NCBI GenBank assembly: GCA_033439685.1
Contig: JAUEDM010000004.1
Location: 4,092,001-4,156,000 of the forward strand
Direction of reading: 5' to 3'
Length of the DNA: 64,000 nt
Source of the DNA: Apodospora peruviana
Taxonomy: Eukaryota > Ascomycota > Sordariomycetes > Sordariales > Lasiosphaeriaceae
Positions 1 through 11,217 of the stretch are shown here, piece by piece. How positions within the stretch are numbered: position 1 is the first letter of the stretch; the number at the start of each line of letters is the position of its first letter. Under the pieces are notes generated by a model. It was not told the origin of the DNA. It worked only from the letters and a program-made list of their open reading frames with translations, and searched no databases. A program made the position numbers and the translations under genes.

Positions 1-1520
1 TCCACTTGCGTGCGCAGCGTGACGAGCGACGTCTCGTTGCAGACGTGAACATCGACCCATTCCTTGTTGCAGGTCAGACAAGAAGCGCGCCGGCAGTCGG
101 GGTTCCGGCATTTGAACTTCAGCCCGCGCAGGCGTCGGCGGCGGCGTACGATGGCCTCACGAAACTGGGCCACCAGCTGGTCGCCGAATGTCTGCTTGGA
201 ACTCAGGAGGAGCGCGATGAGAGATGAGAGAAGTATAAATGAAAGGACAAAAGGAATCGTGCCGAACAAGAGAACGACAAAGACGAGCGTGTAGATGTTG
301 TCTGTCCGAACACGCAACTGCGCTTCGGTCGCCGGCAAGAAGATGTCGTCAACTTCTGCATAGGAGCAGAAGGGACAGCGGATGAGAGGGAGGCCGCTAG
401 CAAGAAGGCTATGGTCGGCAAGCCGCTGTTCCAGCCTGTGAAGGATCTCGTGGCCCTTCTTCTCGTCGAGCATGGCGCGATAGATGTGGTATTGGGGAAT
501 GTTTCCATCGCAGCCTGAAGAGTCCACGGCTGGACATCTGAGCGTGCCCGTCTGCTTGTCTATGGTTTGTTGCCAGCCCTGTCCAAACACAGCTTCCTGG
601 ATGGAGAGTCGAACACAGCGAAAACAGATGGTATGGCCACCAGTATTGCATGCGGTGAGTTCCTCAAAGGTGGAATCCGTAAAACAGCAATCACACTCTA
701 TAGTCATCTCTGCCTCCTCTGCTTCCTTCTTGTTCAGATCCTCGGCGATGGAACGGTCCCTTTCTTCTTGATCCGTGCGTGCTTTTGCCCTCAGCGGAAC
801 AATCAGCTCGTCGAAGAGCTCACGATCCAGTTCGCGGTTTCCAGTAGACTTGAGGGTTGGTAGGATCGACCCCTGCCCCGATGACTTCCAGATCACCAAG
901 GGGTGGCACTGGGCCTCACTTGAAGCAATATGCTTCCTTCGCAGAAATATGGAGGAAATGGTAAAACGCCACGACTTTGACGATAGGTCTACCAGGGTTG
1001 GTCGAGCATCGAGGTACGAATAGTTGGATTCGGCGAGAATAGCGTTGATGGTCGACCGCGAAAGCCCTTTGAACTCGTGCCACGCCAAGACTTCGACTGC
1101 CCTTTTGTACCCGGCGCTCCTGAATACCTCGTTTCTAGGTACTATCGCGGCGTCGTCGGTTTTATCTTTGCTCGGGACCCTCCAGCGGCCCTTGACCCAG
1201 GTCGCGCGATTTTTCAGTAGAGCATCTGCTGTCAGGGCAAGTCTCGATTCCCCGTCAAAGTTGACGAGCATTTCGCGAAAGACATGGATCTGGATATCGG
1301 GAAATACGGCAGCCAGGGCCTCGAGGCAGTTGTTGAGTTCGCGGAGATCCGGGGCATCGGGATCGAGCGGCTGGAGATGGGACTCATCAGAGATATACTC
1401 GGGCGAAGCGGAGTCCGACGCCGCTGTGGAAGCCAAAGATGAATTGCTGGCAGTTTTTAAGCTTTTAGCCTTTCCAGCCCGGTCGCTCGCTGATGAGCCG
1501 AGAAGGTTTGCGAGACCCAT
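1..1520 (-). CDS. RBR-type E3 ubiquitin ligase (RNF216/TRIAD3-like), 3' end off the window
   Basis: The reading frame is open from the ATG at 1520 to the window edge (about 506 residues, partial). RBR ligases transfer ubiquitin through a RING1-IBR-RING2 relay. Residues from about 275 hold a RING-like Cys pattern (CDCCF, then C-x2-C after GGHTI). An IBR half-site CPFC lies near residue 382. A second cluster, KCRNPDC...CLTCNKEW...HVC, lies near 470-490. Between the IBR halves, residues about 412-444 are strongly hydrophobic, so the protein may be membrane-anchored. An in-frame ATG at 1571 would add 17 residues; 1520 was chosen for its better Kozak context (A at -3, G at +4), and a stop lies upstream of 1571. 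RING2, with the catalytic Cys, is outside the window. The E3 class is fairly sure; the exact orthologue is inferred. Confidence 0.8.
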   Translation of the reverse strand, partial: MGLANLLGSSASDRAGKAKSLKTASNSSLASTAASDSASPEYISDESHLQPLDPDAPDLRELNNCLEALAAVFPDIQIHVFREMLVNFDGESRLALTADALLKNRATWVKGRWRVPSKDKTDDAAIVPRNEVFRSAGYKRAVEVLAWHEFKGLSRSTINAILAESNYSYLDARPTLVDLSSKSWRFTISSIFLRRKHIASSEAQCHPLVIWKSSGQGSILPTLKSTGNRELDRELFDELIVPLRAKARTDQEERDRSIAEDLNKKEAEEAEMTIECDCCFTDSTFEELTACNTGGHTICFRCVRLSIQEAVFGQGWQQTIDKQTGTLRCPAVDSSGCDGNIPQYHIYRAMLDEKKGHEILHRLEQRLADHSLLASGLPLIRCPFCSYAEVDDIFLPATEAQLRVRTDNIYTLVFVVLLFGTIPFVLSFILLSSLIALLLSSKQTFGDQLVAQFREAIVRRRRRLRGLKFKCRNPDCRRASCLTCNKEWVDVHVCNETSLVTLRTQV

Positions 1521-4324
1521 ACTGCGTCGAGTCGTGATTTGTCTTGAGGGGTTGATGGTCAAAATAACCATCAATTCTATTGGCTATGTCCCCGAGCAGC
1601 CTATGTCCATGACGCGTAGAAGCATCTCAGCTTTTTGGTATGACTGACTTGAATCGCGCCGCTATCTTTTGGATCGCGACTTTAACATTAAGGTTCAGCG
1701 AAATACCTGGTAGTTTGGATGACGGAGGGCTGTGTTGGTGTTGTGGTGTTGTGATTGGGCTTATTCTAGGTTGTCAGGAAATTGTTGGCCAGCGGCCACC
1801 AAGTCAGCTGTCAAAGAGGCTGTGCGCCCAGCAAGGGTGACCTTGGGCGCGGTGGAAGCGGGGACTGCGGGGCAGGCTCTCGCGGGCGGCCCGTCCACTA
1901 ACCTGGCAACGTCAACACATTGAAGTTGAACCGTTCCCCATTTCATGATTCATCTGATCTCAAACTCCTCTTCTGAGACTTCATCTGATTGAGACACTAC
2001 CTTATCTAACACGTTTAAATGCATGACTTCGGGTGTTGAAGCTGATCGGGTTGGAGACCACCAATGGGAGTCTTACTAATCGATTTAAGATGCAGTCCGG
2101 GATGCACGGCGACATCCCCGCCATCGCACACCGAAAACGCAGTCTTCGTCAGTCTGAGTTAAGTGACTTCGGAGTTTGCACACACTGGATATCGAGACTC
2201 CTCACCCGAACCGGGCGATGTGATAAGTCATCCATCACCTCGGTGGGAAGAGGCGGTCACGTTGGAGCGAAGGTGCAGCTCGAGCAAATCCTATGACTTG
2301 TCTTCCACGCAATGCCTTGCAGTGGAGGTGTAGCTTTGGCCGTGCTGCCTCCATCGGCTTCCATCGACCTTGGTTAAATAACCTCACTTGTCTTTCTCCT
2401 GCCTGAACTTGGTTACGGTGCATCCCGACTAGGTGACCTAGGTTTCGGGCATTGCTGCAATCGTCGCCAACCGGGTGGCAATGTTGGTCGTCCGCATGTC
2501 TCAACAACAGGCGAGTCTCGAATATCCCGACGCTCTGGTACTTACTGCAGCGGGCGATACCTTTGGTCACCCACAAGAGATGGCGGAGTGGCGTGGTTTG
2601 TGCAAAGGTACTGCGCAGGACGGGCTGTTGTAGACGGACCTAAACACCACTGGCACCAGAATGTTGTTACACAAAAACCCTTCCGCCAGTCTGCAGATGG
2701 CAGGCACAACTCGGCGAGTTTGAACCTGCGAGGCGGGTGCTTGGACGATGCAGGAAAGAACGTTGTTGGCACTTGTGGAACCTGAACCTGAACCTGAACT
2801 TGAACCTGAATCTGGTCTCTCCCGTCCCGCCTGCGAAGCCTTGGCTTCCCGACTTTCGCTCCTCTTTTTCTCTTATTTCCAGGTTCCATTCTCTGTGAAG
2901 ACTCAACGCTTTGACGACTCCAAAGTCGCGGTGAAGAGCACCCCTGGTCGCCCCATCATGATAATGACAACTGGAAGTGTTGGCAACCTCTCAGCAAGTC
3001 GGCTCCGAAAATGTTTCGGGGGCTGCATGCCCAGTATTTTTCTTTCCCAGCTGCCCGTACCTGACTGACTGCCTCCAACAGGCAGGGTGTTGGGCCCATC
3101 AAACACGGCAGCTTACCTCATGACTACTCAGGTCGACCATCGTTCCGCAACCCCGTTCCCTTTACCTGCCCTACCACGTACATACCGCCTACCTACTGCC
3201 TTCCTACCTACCATCGATGATTCGGCCTCGTGGTTGACTGGGTCTCGCGTCAGCAGGCAGCCCCGGCAGCTCAAGTATCCCCACCCTTCCGTCTTTGTGC
3301 TCCCAATGCTGCCCTAACAGACCACTCAGTGATACGCATTCCGATGTAAAGGACCGAAAAAAATACGCAGTAATGCTGAGAAGAGCGTCGAAAACTGCTG
3401 TTGTTGAGAAGAGCGGTGGTGAGCAAGACCCTGTCGTTTGCCTCACGTGCTGAACAGCCATCGGGCACTAAACAGGTGGGGCGCCATCGGACGCCAGTGA
3501 TCATTCTCATCACACCTCCTCTTTGACTCCTTCTAGAACGGCGACTCGGTAGCAGGCCCCAACCAAGTTAAGGCCTGCACACCGCCCACCGCTCTTCCGG
3601 TACCTGTGATCCCGGAACGGCAAGGTAGCAGGGAGAATCCACCTGGAAGCCCGCCAGTCCTCAACGGTACCTGTCGTGGCTTGCATTTGTGTTCCTCGTT
3701 CGTTCGACCTGCTGCTGCTGCTGCTAAGATCATCGTTGGGCCTGCAGAGTTGCAGAGGACCCGCTCGTGCTGCTGCGAATGCGCCGTCTTCACGATCTAC
3801 CCTGTCTGTCGGAAGACACAGCGTGGCCAGTCGCCGTGGTTCGTCGCCGTGGTAGCGTACGGTAGGGCTTGACGAGTGCATGCGTTGTGTTCGTGGCCCC
3901 TTGTTACCCTTGTCTTAAGCTCACCGACTTTATTGCCCCAAAAACTTCGGTGTCAAGGCCTCTTTTCACACAAACGTCCACAAAGTCGGCTGCCCAAACA
4001 GTAATGGCCCATGACCATGACCATGCAGCGCGCAAGGCTCCAAAATCTGAGAGGGTCAAACAGATGCCTTATTACCTATCACCCAGCAATCGGGGACGTT
4101 CCGTATCCGCTTGTTTTTGTTGTCCTGTGTAAGTGAAATGCAACAGCCACCACTTTTACATATACCCATCCTGCACATGCCGCCAGATATGCCAGCCGAC
4201 TTCTTATGTCCGCCTTTTCATACATATCTCCTGCCCTACCCTCCCTCCTCTCCTGGCCTCCCTCTGTTCTCGCAGGGTCGGTTGTTCGTTTGCGGATGTC
4301 TTCGATGGTCATTCGCCCCCCAGT
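1521..4324. other. Intergenic region between two divergently transcribed genes
   Basis: It separates the RBR ligase (minus) from the F-box gene (plus) and should hold both promoters. Only low-complexity patches stand out: a GAACCT run near 2777-2815 and a short CTG run near 3709-3725. Small frames here show no family signal or splice structure, so none is called. Confidence 0.6.
2777..2815. repeat. GAACCT hexamer microsatellite
   Basis: About six imperfect copies of GAACCT (variants GAACTT and GAATCT) stand in tandem. In one plus frame they read as a Glu-Pro dipeptide run, but no gene context supports translation. Confidence 0.75.
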
Positions 4325-5647
4325 ATGGATCTCCTTCCTGTCGAGTTAGTCCGACTCATCTTCGAATGTTGCGATTCCCCCACAGTGAGAGCCCTTCGCC
4401 TTGTGTCGGGCAGGCTTGCGGATGTGGGGTACGAATATCTGCTTCCACCACACTTTACCGCCGTCGAGTGGAAGGACGACATTAAACGGCTGCACTCCAT
4501 CTCCGGTTCGGACCGCCTACAAGCTGCCATCAAGTCCATCACCTTCAACTTTGCCAAAGTCGACGAGTACAACGCTCGTCACGCCTCGTTCTTTCAAACA
4601 TATCTTCAAGAGCCAGAGGAGCGCACCGTGACTCTTCAAGATGCTTGGATCAAGTATTACGAGCTGGAGAAGCAGCGGAGCCAGCTTCCGCAGTTTCACA
4701 CCCGGTCAACCATGGTCGAGGAGTCGCTGAAGCGGCTACCGAACCTCCGCGAGCTCGAGATCACATACACCAAGTGCCCTTACGACATTGATATCCTCAG
4801 AGATGTCTTTGCAGTCCGGAACTGCAGAAAACGAGACCGGGCCCAGGCCTGTAAGAGCATGAACGTCATCGTGTCGGCTATCAGGCATATCCAGCTCACC
4901 TCGCTCACCATCGACCAGCTGCCACTGGAGATTTTCCGCATGGCAGCCGACCGGCGCCACTGGTTCGACTGTGCGCGCTCGTTTGCCAGTCTGACAAAGC
5001 TAGACCTCGTACTTGACCCGCCGAATAATCTCTTCCCGTCATCTCGGTTCCGTGCCATCAACGGCCTTGGTCACGTTCTCCAGTTCGCTCCCAACCTCAC
5101 TCACCTCTCCCTCGGCTTCCACACCTACCACGCCCCGCTCGAGAAATTCAGCATTTCCTTCGGCCTCCTCTTGAACGACTTCACGTACGAGAAGCTCACG
5201 GACCTGAAGCTTGAAGGTCTCAGCTGTGCGGAAGAGGATCTCCGGACTTTCTTGATCAGACACGGACGTACGCTCGAGCGACTGCGGTTGGGTGGAAGAG
5301 GCCTTGCCAAGCCGTATGAATTGAGCATCGGTGGAGTGCACCTACACGAGGGCACCTTCCGCTCACTCTTTGCTTCGCTCAGGGGAAAGTTGCCGCGTCT
5401 CCAGAGATTCCACATGGAGGGCGATGTGGAGGCTGGGGATATCATGACGAGTTCCAGGGAGCTGTACAAGTTCCATGCCGTCACGGATGATAATTGGGGT
5501 ACGGTGGCGCTGAGACGCCGTCCGTCGCTTAAGACTATAGACTGTCTTGGGTTGGAGAAATACCTCTTGCATGGAGGCGAGTATCCGAGGATGGCCACGG
5601 CTGGCCCAGAGACCGAGGAGGCTGAGGTGGCCGGGGTTGACGATTGA
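4325..5647 (+). CDS. F-box protein with leucine-rich-repeat-like region
   Basis: A single-exon frame of 440 residues. It opens with an F-box-like segment (MDLLPVELVRLIFECC, then a helix with ALRLVSGRLADV), the region that would bind Skp1 in SCF ubiquitin ligases. The rest has spaced LRR-like strands such as LRELEIT, LTKLDLVL, LTHLSLGF, LTDLKLEG and LERLRLGG, expected to form the substrate-binding face. The frame extends 64 codons upstream of this ATG, but that part is leader-like, and the F-box begins right at the chosen Met. A standard fungal F-box/LRR architecture; the substrate cannot be predicted. Confidence 0.8.
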   Translation: MDLLPVELVRLIFECCDSPTVRALRLVSGRLADVGYEYLLPPHFTAVEWKDDIKRLHSISGSDRLQAAIKSITFNFAKVDEYNARHASFFQTYLQEPEERTVTLQDAWIKYYELEKQRSQLPQFHTRSTMVEESLKRLPNLRELEITYTKCPYDIDILRDVFAVRNCRKRDRAQACKSMNVIVSAIRHIQLTSLTIDQLPLEIFRMAADRRHWFDCARSFASLTKLDLVLDPPNNLFPSSRFRAINGLGHVLQFAPNLTHLSLGFHTYHAPLEKFSISFGLLLNDFTYEKLTDLKLEGLSCAEEDLRTFLIRHGRTLERLRLGGRGLAKPYELSIGGVHLHEGTFRSLFASLRGKLPRLQRFHMEGDVEAGDIMTSSRELYKFHAVTDDNWGTVALRRRPSLKTIDCLGLEKYLLHGGEYPRMATAGPETEEAEVAGVDD

Positions 5648-8600
5648 CTATTGAGGTACAAACTGTGGTTGTTTCTTGAGAGAGGCTACTAGGTCGTACC
5701 CAGTCAGTGGTGACTGGCCCTCGTTGCTTAGACACCTCGTCCCAATGCCAATCGACACGAGACGTCTCCGGAACCACCAACAGTTATTCACCATCTTGAA
5801 CTTAACCTCACCAACTTGGCTCTAATGTCAAAAAGCTTACCATAATGATGTACATAGCAAACAAAAGCCATTGCTGGCTTCTTTACCACTCGTCTTTCTT
5901 TTTTCTCTTTCCCTTTCTATATACTTTCTCTCCCTTCATTCAATGCATATAGATGGTATCACGGCAGTCATGATTAGGAATCACCAAAAATTCGGGGATG
6001 GGCATTTGCATGGGATTTTAGACGAGACGCGAAAAGACCAAAGACATACAGGCTATGCAAGCAATTGTCACTACCTACCTACATAGCAGCATAATATCAT
6101 CACATCTCTCTTCACTGCCGTGCTGTGACTGTCTTTCTCCAGCCGTGTCTTCACTCTCGGCCAGACCAACTATCATATCGCTAAGTTGATCTCTGCTGGT
6201 TCTCAGTGTATATCTGACACCCTCAACTAATATAGCACAAACAAGGCACCACGCATGTATAGCGCTGTTATATCTTCAACCATCACCGCCCCTAGCCTGC
6301 CTATCTTCCTGTTTTACTTGCCTGTGTTGCCAGATTGTTGGGTAGCACTTACACTACAGGTCCAAGAATGCCTCGATCTGATCTAGCCACATAGGCCAGG
6401 TCCTGCATGTACCATCTATACACATCCTACATACACATCCTACATACACATCCTACATACACATCCTACATACACATCAGCATAGCTTCAGTATGTCTTC
6501 CAGTTGGTGGGAAATATTGTAATACCCCCGAACCAGAACAAGTGAGCTGCTCCTACTTGCTGCCTGTCTATCTTGGAGCCTTAGTTGATCATGAACACAT
6601 AAGGCACGGTGGGCAAAAGCAAGGTGAGGTTTAGTATCGTGCATAACGTATGTGGGTAGCTGAATCATACCATATCGGGTTGTGGAGTTGGCTGATGGCT
6701 ATAGCTTTACTGCGGAGGAGAATCATGGAAAAGAGAATCATGGAAACTTGGCCCTTTGCCGGCCGAAGCTAAGGTCATGAATGACCAGCCGTTGTTGGTC
6801 CTTGGAGGTCACCATAGGTAAGGTAATGTATATCATGCCAATGTAATACAGAAAGTAACCATTTCTCGGTGAGTTGGTCTGTACGGTCGCGCAGCGCCGC
6901 CAACTTACTTCCACTCACCGCGCCTGATATATAGCGATAGGGGAACTATATACTACTACTACCTTGCCGTACCCCACGGCCGGCGAGGTGGGCACTATAC
7001 ACTGACATGAATGATATGTTTGACTGCGGGATGAGAACGTGAACATGCAGTTGTTGTTTGTCCGGTGGTGGTTCATGAGTAAGCGCCTCACATGCCGCTT
7101 GGCTTCCTCGCCCGCTCGCTGTTCGGTATAGCCTACAACCACCAGAAATATCGTACAGACAGGTTGATGAGGGTTGCATTAACGGTTCGCGGATGGGAGG
7201 CATTACTTCAGTTGGGGGTGCACATTCAGCCCTTTCTGTTCTGTTGATCGGATTCATAACTAACCGGGAAACCAGCCCCCAACCGATCTCTTTTGAGGTC
7301 TTTGTATTCGTTCTTTTTTTCCAATCCGGCCGGGGGCGGGCAGTTCTTCTTTTTGGTGGTTTTGCTTACTTACCATCATGTGGTTGTGTGTAACAGTGCA
7401 ACGTTGTGATGAGGTTGGGGTCTCGCTCGCCGGGTAAAGTAGTATACGATAGTACGTAAGGGCGTCTATACATAACCTGATCATGGCTGAAACCTCTCAA
7501 TAGGGGCATCATCACGATAAATTCCAGTTGTTTCCTTGCTGTATGTTAGCTCAGATACCTACCCCTACGATGCAAGGTCAGACCAGTTTAACTCATCATC
7601 ACCCTGACAAACCTAGATTGCCTAATATGTCGTAGGAGTGAGTGATCATGTGAAATGGGCCAAAAAGCTAGTTAACAGGTGGAAAACAGTCACATACAAA
7701 ATATTGACCTTACGAAAACCGAGGAAAATAAGAATCAAGATATAGTTAGTGATGCTCCACAGGTTCCGGACCCGTACTTTCGCTGTGTCTGCTGAGAATG
7801 GAAGACTTTCTGGGGTATCGAAAAGACTGACGCTTCTTAGCCGGCTTGAACAATTGACTCGTTATTGTTATCGTTGTTGCTTCTACTGTTCTTTATTGCT
7901 TATTAACCTCGTTCTTTAGACTTGAGCATGGACCTGGTAAACTACCACTAAACAAATACGCACTGGCAGCAAGAGCAAAAAAAGCAAGTTTTGCCTTGGC
8001 CCTTTTGCAAATTTAGATGTCTCAGATAATAGGAGAATTCCGGGGGAAAAGAAAAGGCCCGACAGGTAGGGGGAGTTATTCAGCAATACGTCTATAGTCT
8101 ATAATTCACGGCCGTAAAAGTTGTCCCCTTTTCGGCTTCATCTTATTTGATGGGTACCCCGTAAGCCACTGAATGTATGGTCATAGTGATATTTGCTTCT
8201 TCTTTGATAAGGACCCCCTAACTCTTTGACAAGGACCGTCTGATCAGTAATGTACTTGACAAGAACGGTGATAGGAGAGGCTTGCTTCTTCGCCGCAGCT
8301 CAACTACGCAGTACTGTGATATGCTCACGGAATCCGAATCCAAGGTTTTGTCGGACCAACATCGTCAACGTCAGTCAGCAGATGTAGCTCTGTTCATGAC
8401 TATTGGCCTCGTCGATTATGTTTGCTTATGGATCCGAATCCGAGGCTTGTCGGAGTAAAGTAAGGCCACGAAGTCATCGTCAGCACCGATATGGCCATGT
8501 ACGTGACCGATGCTTGGGCCGAAGAATTTCTAAGCACCTGCCGGTCTGATTATGTCGTACGGCCGGTCTTGTTTGTCAATGTCAACGACCTCTAAACTCC

Positions 8601-11217
8601 GGAGACCGAGCTGTACGGCCATCCGACCCGGCGTCCTCCACTGGCGCATGATGACTGCCTACCTACCCCATGTATACGAGCCGCATATCGTCACTGCCTC
8701 TCCGTTGACGCGACGCGCCTTTTGGAATGACAGGAAGAGCACTGTCTTTGTCGCGTCAGTGTGTGGCTGAACGAACCTAAACACTACCCTCAATGTCTTG
8801 GAATCGAGTTGTTTCGGATTCAGGTACCGGCGATTTAAAGTTATTCCGAGACAACCAGCTGAAGGCTAAAAATACCAAAGGCAACGACATATCATACTGT
8901 TTCCGGTAGGGGGTTTATATCTGGTGAGGTGAGCAACAGATCAGCTCAGGGGTTCCACGTGAGATGTGCCGCACTCGCCCTGAGACTCACCTTTCAGCTT
9001 GGCCTTGAATGCAACGACAAAGAGTCCTTATCCAGCAAATATACAAGATTGGGGCGTTGTGTAGATGAACTGTAGCAGTCGGCGGGATGCAGGGGCGCTT
9101 TTTCTTCTTCAAATACCGACTTATTGACCTCCAGGTTCCTACTTGACGTCCTGCTGCTGGCCAGCCGTTGCGGACCATCCCGCACTCGGCTGGTAATATA
9201 CCATATATGTATGCGGGCGTTGCCGAGCATCCCGCGTGCATACTCTCGACCCTTTGAGAGAGCATCACTAAGAAAGAAAAAAAAGGTAAATAATGAGATC
9301 TCTTGGTGTTCCTGTCTCGGGTTGACACCTTGTGCTACGGCGGATGTATTCTCCGAGTGTTTGTCGTCACATTTGAGGGCAAAGAGGCAGTCTGTGGCGC
9401 CAGGGTAGCCTATCAAAACGATCGAGTGTTATCGTGCCACTCGACTAAGAGCTGCTCATCATCATCTCCACCTCTCTGGTCAAACGGCAGCTTGCAGAGC
9501 TTGCGGGGGAGTTGTTACAGTATATAACGACCAAAGTATTGAGAGTCATGTTGTCTCCCGTAATTACCTTAGCATATGATTTCGGCATGTCGATGTGTGG
9601 AGAGATGTCCGTAAAAGAGGTTGTTAACGGTTCGCACGGGTATCAGCATCATGACTTTGAGTGTCCGGCCCAACAGGAGCCGCGGTGCATGAACTGGGAG
9701 CCGATACCCGATTCCGTCCAGCCTCCCGATTGCCGACCAAGGAAGGCATGGCTGACGGGACTGCGCTTTTACCAGAAGCCTGGCCAAGGTGGGAAAGAGA
9801 ACCCTCAAAGTTGCAGCAGCACAGACCGATGGATGAGACGGAATCCATGACGCGACCACGGGGGGTATACCACACGGCATGTATAGGGTAGGGTTGGATG
9901 GGTGGAAACACGGGATCACAGATTCAACGGCGATACATGGCAGATGCCGTACGGAGAAATGGGAGGTCCAATGGTTTCCCTTAAATCAGTCCGACAGACC
10001 CAAACAATGAAAATTTTGCAAATGGCGGAAAGAAGCAACCTGAGTTATATTAACAAGGCAAAGAGAGAAAGGATGAATGAAGAACTCTGTGATACTCTGT
10101 ACGAGACAGGCACAGGCCAGGCAGAGGCCGCGGCTGCAGCTTCCACTCTTGAATTGCTTAGTGGAACTTGAACAATGTCCGCCAAGCCAAAGGGCCTCGT
10201 ATGTTCGGTATAATGGAGTCCTTTGAAGCCTTTCATTTAAGAGCAGGGCTGAGCGTCTCAGGTTTCTTTCAAATTAACAAGTAAAATTCTTCATTGTGAA
10301 AGAAAATAAGAAAAAAAGACTACTCCGTAAAGTGAGGGGCACACATTCAGCTGATGCAACAGTCACGATCTGTATGGTGACTTGGATTGCCCTTTCCGTA
10401 TCTTTTAGACCCCAAGTGGAAGAGGCGTGCTGCATCTAACCTGCAACCGCGCCCGAACCCCTCTTTGCACCGTCTGCTTTCGGCCACCACAGACCACAAA
10501 ACCACAGATCACAGACCGCCAACATTGAATTCCTCTCTTCAATCATCAGAACGAGTTTTACATTTACCATCGACATCGACACCAAGACGAGGACCAGGCT
10601 GGGCCTGGCGTGCTCTTTGCAGTGCCATCCTTGCTGACGGCAGCCGATATTAACTGCCAATTCTTTTCAATCAAAACTGCTCAGGCACGCAGGCGAGAAT
10701 TCCTGCGCTACTGTACGAGACGTCCGGCTGCACACCATCAGCCGGAGCCTGCGGGGCTCACTGTCACCCAACCAGCCTTGAAGCCAGCCCAGCGTGCCAC
10801 TTGCGAGCCCAGCTGCAGCACCCCTGTCTCTCGCCGGTCCACACGATTCCCAGGTCAGTCCCCGGCCTTGCTTGCTGCGCGTGGTTGCTGGTGTGATCAC
10901 TGCCCATGCACACCACGTCACTGGCCAGGCGCCGCCGTCCAAGATTTCCAAGCCTCTCCACTGGACTCAGGATTGCACATCCCCACTGCCGTCCTCATCC
11001 GGCTCTTGGGGGCTACCGCTGCCCTATTGCGCCGCCCAAAGAGCGAGAGCGAGAGCTTTGACTGCTCCGGTCCATCTCGAACGCAGACCGAGCTTCTTCT
11101 CCTCTTCCTCTCCGCATCCGCTGCCGCCGAACGAAACATCTCACTCCCAAGCTCGCCGCCTTTGATCCTTCCTCCCCCGGATATGGTGGAGGAGGGCCGA
11201 CACCGACAGTTCTCACA
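5648..11217. other. Long gene-poor intergenic region
   Basis: No frame here has family resemblance, good start context or splice structure. Contents: a 13-bp minisatellite (6419-6478), a pair of imperfect 25-29 bp direct repeats (8329-8357 and 8430-8454), and from about 10400 a pyrimidine-rich stretch that probably includes the promoter and 5' UTR of the SYLF gene. Overall composition is more AT-rich than the genes. Confidence 0.55.
6419..6478. repeat. 13-bp minisatellite (ATACACATCCTAC)n
   Basis: About four and a half nearly perfect tandem copies of a 13-bp unit. The region is non-coding. Copy number is likely polymorphic between strains (general property of such arrays). Confidence 0.9.

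Noticed and set aside
8994..9416. 140-codon minus-strand frame in the long intergenic region
   Set aside because: No recognised domain, and overlapping frames on both strands have equal length. Treated as chance.
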